NCBI GenBank assembly: GCA_023415035.1
Contig: JAEZLX010000092.1
Span: 1-28,255, forward strand
DNA length: 28,255 nucleotides
Direction of reading: 5' to 3'
DNA from: Pseudomonadota bacterium
Lineage (GTDB): Bacteria; Pseudomonadota; Gammaproteobacteria; Burkholderiales; Burkholderiaceae_C
Part shown: one piece after another, positions 21,823 to 28,255 of the stretch
Layout: every line of letters begins with the position of its first letter
Position numbering within the stretch: the first letter of the stretch is position 1
Translations under genes and position numbers: made by a program
The notes under the pieces: model-generated
Told to the model about the DNA's origin: nothing
Database searches by the model: none
Seen by the model: only the letters and a program-made list of their open reading frames with translations

Positions 21823-22626
21823 TTACGCGAGGCCCTCCACGATGGATCGGACCCGCTCCAGGTCCTCGGGCGTGTCAACGCCAGGTCCGGGACTGCTGCT
21901 GGTCACATGCACGGCGATGCGCTCGCCGTGCCAGAGCACGCGCAGCTGCTCCAGCGACTCGCAGGTCTCTACAGGAGCCTGGCCCAGGGCTGGGAAGCGC
22001 CGCAGGAAGCCCGCACGGTAGCCGTAGATGCCGATGTGGCGCAGGGGCGCAGGCTCCGGCAGGGCGCGGTCGGCTGCGGGAGTCTGTTCCATGCCGTCGC
22101 GCCACCAGGGGATGGGGGCCCGGCTGAAATACAGGGCGGTGGAGCGCACATCCGTGACGACCTTCACCACGTTCGGGTTGAGGAATTCGCTCCATTGCGC
22201 GATGGGATGCGCCGCCGTGCTCATCACGCAGTCGGATCGCTCGTCCAGCGTGCGGGCGACGGCACCGATCAGATCCGGGGGGATCAGGGGTTCGTCACCC
22301 TGGACGTTGACGACGATGTCCTCGCCGTCCAGGTCCAGCAGGGCGCAGGCCTCGGCGAGCCGGTCACTGCCGCTGGCATGGTCGGTCCGGGTCATGATCG
22401 CCTCCACGCCATGGTGTGTACACGCCTCGACGATGGCGGCATGGTCTGCCGCCACCACGCAGCGGCGGGCACCGCTGAGCGCGGCCTGCCGGGCCACGCG
22501 CGCCACCATGGGCAGTCCACCGATATCGGCGAGCGGTTTGTTGGGCAGGCGGGTAGACGACAGGCGCGCCGGAATCAGCACGGTGAACGCCGGAGCGGTA
22601 GCGTTCGGAGCGCGGGTGGTATTCAT
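21823..22626 (-). CDS. kdsB: CMP-KDO synthetase (3-deoxy-manno-octulosonate cytidylyltransferase)
   Basis: The 267-residue enzyme activates KDO as CMP-KDO for lipid A-core assembly. The N-terminal nucleotide motif is VLIPARLSSTRLPNKPLADIGGLPM, the metal and sugar binding motif is VVNVQGDEPLIPPDLI, and the later IGIYGYRAGFLRRF is typical. The first 14 residues are an unusual low-complexity lead (NTTRAPNATAPA), so the true start may be downstream. It overlaps the Trm112-like gene by four bases and lies before adk, as in many Burkholderiales. Confidence 0.97.
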   Translation of the reverse strand: MNTTRAPNATAPAFTVLIPARLSSTRLPNKPLADIGGLPMVARVARQAALSGARRCVVAADHAAIVEACTHHGVEAIMTRTDHASGSDRLAEACALLDLDGEDIVVNVQGDEPLIPPDLIGAVARTLDERSDCVMSTAAHPIAQWSEFLNPNVVKVVTDVRSTALYFSRAPIPWWRDGMEQTPAADRALPEPAPLRHIGIYGYRAGFLRRFPALGQAPVETCESLEQLRVLWHGERIAVHVTSSSPGPGVDTPEDLERVRSIVEGLA

Positions 22627-22829
22627 GGCGCGCGCGGTGCGGGAGCCAGGCTCTCGATTTCCTCGTCGCTCAGGGGCCTTGCCTCGTGCTCCAAGAGGAT
22701 GGGCATGCCGTCGCGGATGGGGTAGGCCAGCCGGGCGCTGCGCGAAACCAGCTCCTGGCGTTCGCGGTCGTAGCGCAGCGGCCCCTTGGTCACGGGGCAG
22801 ACCAGCATTTCAAGCAGTTTGGTGTCCAT
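22623..22829 (-). CDS. Trm112-family (YcaR-like) zinc-ribbon protein
   Basis: The 68-residue protein reads MDTKLLEMLVCPVTKGPLRYDRERQELVS and RLAYPIRDGMPILLEHEARPL, the short UPF0434/Trm112 fold. One cysteine pair is reduced to a single cysteine (C11), so zinc binding is uncertain. Its role is unknown in bacteria. It starts 20 bases inside the end of lpxK and overlaps the kdsB start, a coupled cluster. Confidence 0.9.
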   Translation of the reverse strand: MDTKLLEMLVCPVTKGPLRYDRERQELVSRSARLAYPIRDGMPILLEHEARPLSDEEIESLAPAPRAP

Positions 22830-23925
22830 GGTCGGATGATAGTGTGGGTGTGGTGCAGGCTGCTGCCAGCCGGGTGTCCAGCGCTTCGAAGAAGCCGGCG
22901 TCTATCTCGGTCACGAGCGGGATGGCGCCGATGCGCCAGCGGTCGCGCCGGGGATGTGCCTGCCACCATGGAAACACCTTGACTGCGTCCTTTTCGGTGC
23001 ACAGCACGACGCCTTCCACGGACGACAGGGTCTCCTCGAACGCATCGGCAGTGGCATGGTCGGGCAAGGCGATCTGACGGGACAGCCGGACGCCACGTTC
23101 GCGCAGCATCTCGAAAAAGACTTCCGGCCGGGCGATGCCGGCCAGCCCGGTCACGGAGCCACTGGCAAGCGACGCCAGCGGACTGGCATTGCCGTCGGCC
23201 CAGTGCACGGTGTCGCCGAGCCTGCGCCGCGCGTGGAAGAGGGGGATGCCCTGTGCTTCTGGCAAGGGCTGGGCCGGCCCCGGTTCGCGACCCTGTCGCA
23301 GCAGCAGATGGGGCGAGAGCGGGTCGATGGTCTTTGGCGGCCAGGGTTCGCGCAGCGGACCGGCTGGCAGCAGCCAGCCATTGCCGATGCCGCGGTCATC
23401 AAAGACGGCGATGGCGATGTCGCGCCCCAAGGCGTAGTGCTGCAGGCCGTCGTCGCAGACCAGTACGCTGATGTCGGGGTGCCGCTCGAGCAGCATCCAG
23501 GCGGCGGCGACGCGATCGGCCCCCACGCATGCCGGCACGCCCGTGGCCTGCCGGATCAGCGTTGGCTCGTCGCCGTGCAGCGCTGGTTCCGGCACCTCCG
23601 GCAGCAGAAGAACCTCTTCACCCCGTCGGCCATAGCCGCGGGAGACCAGCGCGGGACGGTGCCCGCGCGACTGCAGGTGGCGGATCAGTGCGATGGCCGT
23701 GGGGGTTTTGCCTGCACCACCGGCGATGACATTGCCCACCACGATGACGGGTACCGGCAGGCGGGTTGTTCGGGCAGCGGCCGTTAGGAAAGCCTCGCGG
23801 CGCCGGCGTGCCAGCCAGCCGTACAGCCAGGCCAGGGGAAGCATGGCATGGGCCAGGACGCCGCGGCGCTCGCTTGACCGCCGCCACAGGGCGGACCAGC
23901 GGGCGGCGCGGGAGGATCGGGGCAT
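22810..23925 (-). CDS. lpxK: Tetraacyldisaccharide 4'-kinase
   Basis: The 371-residue membrane-associated kinase phosphorylates the 4' position of lipid A disaccharide. A hydrophobic N-terminal anchor segment (AMLPLAWLYGWLA, about 27-39) precedes VIVVGNVIAGGAGKTPTAIAL (Walker A about 64-74). Further motifs are SRGYGRRG, DEPTLIRQATGVPACVGADR, the DDGLQHYAL segment and NGWLLPAGPLREP. It starts just after exbD (6 bp gap), so exbB-exbD-lpxK-Trm112-kdsB form one operon. Confidence 0.97.
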   Translation of the reverse strand: MPRSSRAARWSALWRRSSERRGVLAHAMLPLAWLYGWLARRRREAFLTAAARTTRLPVPVIVVGNVIAGGAGKTPTAIALIRHLQSRGHRPALVSRGYGRRGEEVLLLPEVPEPALHGDEPTLIRQATGVPACVGADRVAAAWMLLERHPDISVLVCDDGLQHYALGRDIAIAVFDDRGIGNGWLLPAGPLREPWPPKTIDPLSPHLLLRQGREPGPAQPLPEAQGIPLFHARRRLGDTVHWADGNASPLASLASGSVTGLAGIARPEVFFEMLRERGVRLSRQIALPDHATADAFEETLSSVEGVVLCTEKDAVKVFPWWQAHPRRDRWRIGAIPLVTEIDAGFFEALDTRLAAACTTPTLSSDHGHQTA

Positions 23926-23930
23926 CGCCG

Positions 23931-24350
23931 TCAGCGGGCGCCGCCGGGTTTTTGCGTGGCGAAGGTGATCTGGACCAGGCCGGCGCGGCGCGCGGCGTCC
24001 ATCACGTTGATCACCGACTGGTGGGCAGCCGCGGCATCGGCACTCACAATGACGACGGGGTTCTCGTCACCCGCCGCGGCGCGCAGCGCGCGCACCAGGC
24101 TGTCGACGCTGCCGCCATCGACGGCTTCGCGATTGATGGCATAGCGGCCGTCGCTGGCCACCGAGACGACGATCTCCTGCGGATTGTCCTTGGGCGGCTG
24201 CGCATCGGCCACGGGCAGGTTCACCTGCAGCTCGGTGAACTTGCTGTAGGTCGTGGTCAGCATCAGGAAGATGAGGACGACCAGCAGGATATCGATGAAC
24301 GGAATCAGGTTGATTTCCGGTTCATCCCGGTTGCCTTGACGGAAGTTCAT
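23931..24350 (-). CDS. exbD: ExbD/TolR-family biopolymer transport protein
   Basis: The 139-residue protein has one N-terminal membrane segment (about 14-34, NLIPFIDILLVVLIFLMLTTT) with the conserved proton-coupled aspartate D20, then a periplasmic domain with the DGRYAINREAV and VVIVSADAAAAHQSVINVMDAARRAGL elements. With ExbB it makes a proton-driven motor that energises TonB or TolA. It follows exbB by 19 bp. Confidence 0.95.
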   Translation of the reverse strand: MNFRQGNRDEPEINLIPFIDILLVVLIFLMLTTTYSKFTELQVNLPVADAQPPKDNPQEIVVSVASDGRYAINREAVDGGSVDSLVRALRAAAGDENPVVIVSADAAAAHQSVINVMDAARRAGLVQITFATQKPGGAR

Positions 24351-24369
24351 GCCGGTGCCGCTCCTGGGA

Positions 24370-25011
24370 TTACTTGCGCAGGGTCAGCAGGTGACGGGCG
24401 AAGCGGTCGGAGGCGACCTCCATGCCCAGCAGGTATTCGTCCACCCGTGCGCGGAAGTAGCGCCAGAAGATCAGTGCCGGAATGGCAATCATCAGGCCGA
24501 AGGCGGTGTTGTACAGCGCGATCGAGATGCCGTGTGCCAGCTGGGTCGGGTTGCCACCGCCGGGTGCCATGCCCATGCCGCCGGCGCCGCCTTGCGAGGC
24601 GAAGATCTCGATCATGCCCACCACGGTACCCAGCAGCCCGATCAGGGGCGCCGCCGAGGCAATCGTGGCCAGCGCGCCCAGGTACTTCTGCAGCCGGGCG
24701 GCCACCAGCCGGCCGGTGGATTCCATGTTGGCCTGCAAGTCGGCCTCGGACGCGCGCGGATTCTGGTTGAAGGTGCGGAAACCGCTGGCGAGCACTTCGC
24801 CCAGCAGGGAGTTCTGCTCCAGCTGCTTGACCACGTCGGGTGAGGGAATGCCCTCACGTGACACCATGATGGCTTCGTCGAGCAGCTTGGGTGGGAGAAC
24901 ACGCGAGGACTGCAGGCTGATGAATCGTTCTATCACCAGCGCCAGACCCAGAATCGAACAAATGATCAATGGCCAGATCGGCCAACCTGCGGCTTGTATG
25001 ATGGAAAGCAA
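24370..25011 (-). CDS. exbB: ExbB/TolQ-family proton channel protein
   Basis: The start is a TTG at 25011 with GGGAG eight bases before it, giving 213 residues; no ATG fits better, since ATG further upstream adds a non-homologous leader. There are three membrane segments (about 8-26, WPIWPLIICSILGLALVIE; about 110-130, ALATIASAAPLIGLLGTVVGMIEIF; about 155-180, ALYNTAFGLMIAIPALIFWRYF). The GLLGTVVGMI stretch and ISIALYNTAFGL are family signatures. It is the motor's channel subunit and heads the minus-strand lipid A operon. Confidence 0.93.
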   Translation of the reverse strand: MLSIIQAAGWPIWPLIICSILGLALVIERFISLQSSRVLPPKLLDEAIMVSREGIPSPDVVKQLEQNSLLGEVLASGFRTFNQNPRASEADLQANMESTGRLVAARLQKYLGALATIASAAPLIGLLGTVVGMIEIFASQGGAGGMGMAPGGGNPTQLAHGISIALYNTAFGLMIAIPALIFWRYFRARVDEYLLGMEVASDRFARHLLTLRK

Positions 25012-25342
25012 AACGGGGCTCCCGACTCGTGCCACCCCCTCCGGGAGGCGATCGGCGGCAATTATGACGCAGGCGGCAGCGGTTTCCGCGGGCGGGATGT
25101 CCCTTCTTGCGCGGCGAGTCATCGCCGATGTCTTGCACAGATTCTGTGGATAACTTTGTGAAAAACCCTGTGGGCCGACGCCGCAAGGCCTTGCCCAGAG
25201 CGCCATTCACAGGATTGCTCAACAATTGGTCGCCAAAAAAAATCATATATATCAATGGGTTGCATGAATATGCTTGGGTTGGCGGGCGTTTGCGCGGTAA
25301 ATCCTTGGAATCACGCGGCTTGTGGACACATCCTGCCCGGAG
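25012..25342. promoter_or_regulatory. Divergent intergenic region with a DnaA box, exbB/xseA
   Basis: This 331-bp gap separates divergent exbB and xseA. It has a perfect DnaA 9-mer (TTATCCACA on the minus strand, 25145-25153), further TGTGG-like sites nearby (about 25168-25173, 25319-25326), and an AT-rich stretch (A8 then ATCATATATATC, 25230-25253) that provides a -10 for xseA after a TTGCTC-like -35. No gene is seen. A local DnaA-controlled promoter is the simplest reading. Confidence 0.5.
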
Positions 25343-26653
25343 ATGCTTGTGGCTGAAGGGTTTTTCACTTCCGATGCCGCATCTTCAAGGGCTGTGTGGG
25401 CAGTTGGCCCGCTGTTGCGCGCCATTGCTGATGCTTTGGCGGCACGATTCAATCCGGTCACGGTGCGCGGCGAGATTTCGGGTTTTTCGCGCGCGGCCAG
25501 CGGGCATTGCTATTTTTCGCTCAAGGACAGCGCGGGCCAGTTGCGTTGCGCCATGTTCCGCCGCGCGGCCGACGGTCTGCGTTTCCAGCCGGGCGAGGGG
25601 ATGGTTGTCGAGGCATACGGAAAGCTGGACCTGTACGGCCCCCGTGGCGACCTGCAGCTGATCGTCGAACGCTTGCAGCCGGCGGGCCTGGGCAGCCTGT
25701 ACGAACAGTTCCTGCGCCTGAAGGCCAAGCTGGAGGCCGAGGGCCTGTTCGATGCCGTACGCAAGCGGGTGCCGCCGCGTTTCCCGCGTGGCATCGGTGT
25801 CGTCACCTCGCTCGGCGCGGCCGCGCTGCGTGACGTCGCCACGACGCTGCGCCGGCGCGCCCCCCATGTGCCTGTGACCATCTATCCGGCGTCGGTGCAG
25901 GGCGCCTCCGCGCCGGAAGAGATCGTCGCCGCCTTGCGGCTGGCGGCGGCGCGGTACCCGTCAGGTGAGTGCGACGTGTTGCTGCTGGTGCGCGGTGGTG
26001 GCTCGATCGAGGACCTGTGGAGCTTCAACGACGAGCGCGTGGTGCGTGCCGTGGTGGGGGCGCCCATGCCGGTGATCACCGGGGTGGGGCACGAAACCGA
26101 CTTCACGCTGGTGGACTTTGCCTCCGATCTGCGTGCGCCCACGCCCACGGCGGCGGCCGAACTGTGCACGCCGGCGCGCGACGAGCAACTGGCGGCCTTG
26201 CAGTGGCTGGGTTCGCGTCTGACAGATCTGGTGCTGCAGAACCTGGACACGCGTGCCCAGCGGCTCGACCGTATCGCCCATCGGCTGGGTCGGCCATCCG
26301 CTCGCCTGCACGAAGGGCGACAGCGCCTGCTGGGGCTGGAACACCGGCTCCAGGGCGCGCTGCGCCTCTCCCTGGAGCGTCGCCGCGGACAGCTGCAGCG
26401 TCTGGAGCCGGCGCTGAGCCAATCGGCGACGCAATACCTGCAGCTCCAGCAGCGGCGTCTGGACCGGTGTGCGACCGCGCTCACCCATCTGGACCCGCAG
26501 CAGGTCCTCGAGCGCGGCTACGCCTACCTGACCGACGCCCAGGGGCGTGCTGTCACAGGCATCGGACAGGCCCAGGTAGGAGCGTCGCTGCGGGCGCGGC
26601 TGGCCGACGGTCGCATGGATGTCCTTGTGACTGGACTGGACAAGGGCATATGA
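25343..26653 (+). CDS. xseA: Exodeoxyribonuclease VII large subunit
   Basis: The enzyme degrades single-stranded DNA from either end, together with XseB. From ATG 25343 it has 436 residues; GTG 25349 and GTG 25322 are alternative starts. The N-terminal OB-fold (VTVRGEISGFSRAASGHCYFSLKD) is followed by the catalytic domain with PRFPRGIGVVTSLGAAALRDV, DVLLLVRGGGSIEDLWSFNDERV and VITGVGHETDFTLVDF, and then a long coiled-coil region (about 285-390, RRLDR-type heptads) for small-subunit binding. The C-terminal segment QVLERGYAYLTDAQGRAVTG closes the fold. No xseB gene is in the window. Confidence 0.96.
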   Translation: MLVAEGFFTSDAASSRAVWAVGPLLRAIADALAARFNPVTVRGEISGFSRAASGHCYFSLKDSAGQLRCAMFRRAADGLRFQPGEGMVVEAYGKLDLYGPRGDLQLIVERLQPAGLGSLYEQFLRLKAKLEAEGLFDAVRKRVPPRFPRGIGVVTSLGAAALRDVATTLRRRAPHVPVTIYPASVQGASAPEEIVAALRLAAARYPSGECDVLLLVRGGGSIEDLWSFNDERVVRAVVGAPMPVITGVGHETDFTLVDFASDLRAPTPTAAAELCTPARDEQLAALQWLGSRLTDLVLQNLDTRAQRLDRIAHRLGRPSARLHEGRQRLLGLEHRLQGALRLSLERRRGQLQRLEPALSQSATQYLQLQQRRLDRCATALTHLDPQQVLERGYAYLTDAQGRAVTGIGQAQVGASLRARLADGRMDVLVTGLDKGI

Positions 26654-26750
26654 GCGACACTGCGCGCTGAGCTTTCCTACAATGCCGCTTCCGGCGAAGG
26701 CATGGCCCTTCGCAGGTGTCGAACAACACAACTTTCAACGAGGACCCCAC

Positions 26751-27332
26751 ATGGAACACACGCTGCCTCCGCTGCCCTACGGACTGGATGATCTGGCTCC
26801 CCACTACAGCCGCGAGACCCTGGAATACCACCACGGCAAGCACCACAACGCCTATGTGGTGAACCTCAACAACCTCCAGAAGGGCACCGAGTTCGAGAGC
26901 ATGGATCTCGAATCGATCGTCAAGAAGTCCAGCGGCGGCATCTACAACAACGCTGCCCAGATCTGGAACCACACCTTCTTCTGGAACTGCATGAAGCCCA
27001 ACGGCGGCGGTGAGCCCTCCGGCGCCCTGGCCGAGGCCATCAACAAGAAGTGGGGCTCCTACGCCGCCTTCAAGGAAGCCTTCGTCAAGTCGGCTGTCGG
27101 CAACTTCGGTTCCGGCTGGACCTGGCTGGTCAAGAAGCCCGACGGTTCCGTGGACATCGTCAACACCGGCGCTGCCGGCACCCCGCTGACCACCGACGAC
27201 AAGGCCCTGCTGACCGTCGACGTGTGGGAACACGCCTACTACATCGACTACCGCAACCTGCGTCCCAAGTTCGTCGAGACCTTCCTCGACAAGCTGGTGA
27301 ACTGGTCGTTCGCCGAAAAGAACTTCGGCTGA
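26751..27332 (+). CDS. sodB: Superoxide dismutase [Fe]
   Basis: The 193-residue enzyme converts superoxide to peroxide and oxygen in the cytoplasm. Metal ligands are H27, H74, D157 and H161 (in DVWEHAYYIDY). Gln70 in NNAAQIWNH and other positions mark the iron form over the manganese form. Start is ATG 26751 with GAGGA ten bases before it; the in-frame start at 26682 would add 23 unrelated residues. It is separated from xseA by 97 bp, with its own promoter likely, and is followed by a strong terminator. Confidence 0.97.
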   Translation: MEHTLPPLPYGLDDLAPHYSRETLEYHHGKHHNAYVVNLNNLQKGTEFESMDLESIVKKSSGGIYNNAAQIWNHTFFWNCMKPNGGGEPSGALAEAINKKWGSYAAFKEAFVKSAVGNFGSGWTWLVKKPDGSVDIVNTGAAGTPLTTDDKALLTVDVWEHAYYIDYRNLRPKFVETFLDKLVNWSFAEKNFG

Positions 27333-27360
27333 TCGCCCGCAGGTTCTGCCTTGCGATGAA

Positions 27361-27390
27361 ACCCGGGGTCTGGTACCCCGGGTTTTTTTT
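27361..27390 (+). terminator. Rho-independent terminator after sodB
   Basis: A 9-bp stem (ACCCGGGGT 27361-27369 with ACCCCGGGT 27375-27383) with a five-base loop is followed by eight T residues. It lies 28 bp beyond the sodB stop and is the strongest terminator in the window. Confidence 0.92.
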
Positions 27391-27580
27391 CGCCGGCCGG
27401 GATTCAGGCCTGTTTTGGGCAAGAAAATTTCGGTATTTCAGGTATATATCTCACATTGCGGAAAAATGGTCGGGAAAATCGACCTCTCGGCCCGAGGCTG
27501 AACGCACAATAGACAGGTTTGGCTGCGCCCGGCCGGCGCGGCAGGCAGCCGATATCCACAACGACATCCGGAGAACCTTC

Positions 27581-28255
<675 letters not shown>

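Noticed and set aside
25141..25260. Chromosomal replication origin
   Set aside because: Only one perfect DnaA box and no dnaA, dnaN, parA or gid genes nearby.

Overview
The window is GC-rich bacterial DNA (sampled stretches are about 65% GC) from a Burkholderiales-type betaproteobacterium. This rests on the block exbB-exbD-lpxK-Trm112-kdsB-adk, the nearby xseA-sodB and monomeric isocitrate dehydrogenase genes, and the style of the lexA and 3-hydroxyacyl-CoA dehydrogenase genes. A family such as Alcaligenaceae or Comamonadaceae is plausible but cannot be fixed from sequence reading alone.

Positions 1 to about 8,674 are one end of an integrated mobile element lying directly against the 3' end of a tRNA-Arg(UCU) gene. 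Every gene reads away from the tRNA on the minus strand: tyrosine integrase, two lower-GC unknown genes (one with a C-terminal helix-turn-helix), an AlpA-type regulator, a zinc-ribbon primase-like protein, a RepA-type AAA ATPase with an iteron-like repeat array in its 3' end, a small TubC_N-like protein, and then HK97-type capsid, prohead protease, portal, HNH nuclease and the first codons of what is probably terminase small subunit. The head genes run capsid-protease-portal-HNH-(terS), the reverse of the usual phage order. No tail, lysis or CI/Cro-type repressor gene is visible in these 8.7 kb. Together these points suggest a capsid-forming phage satellite (cf-PICI-like) rather than an ordinary prophage. 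Hairpin terminators and inverted repeats divide the element into regulatory modules.

From 8,675 to 15,600 is chromosomal. Two tRNA genes (Arg, Pro) are followed, still on the minus strand, by a YfcG-like glutathione transferase, an ACAD10/11-type acyl-CoA dehydrogenase, its APH-like kinase partner, a Crp/Fnr regulator, an enoyl-CoA hydratase/isomerase and a two-domain 3-hydroxyacyl-CoA dehydrogenase. This set looks like an acyl-CoA degradation cluster. The kinase-dehydrogenase pair points to 4-hydroxyacyl-CoA (for example 4-hydroxyvalerate-like) catabolism.

From 15,600 to 20,990 there is a FimV-like envelope protein (+), a D-2-hydroxyacid dehydrogenase (-), a small protein of unknown function (-), lexA (-) with two tandem SOS boxes, and a divergent asparaginase (+).

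From 21,000 to the end is housekeeping: adk, kdsB, a Trm112-like protein, lpxK, exbD and exbB on the minus strand (lipid A/KDO synthesis plus an energy-transducing motor pair), then xseA, sodB and the start of monomeric icd on the plus strand.
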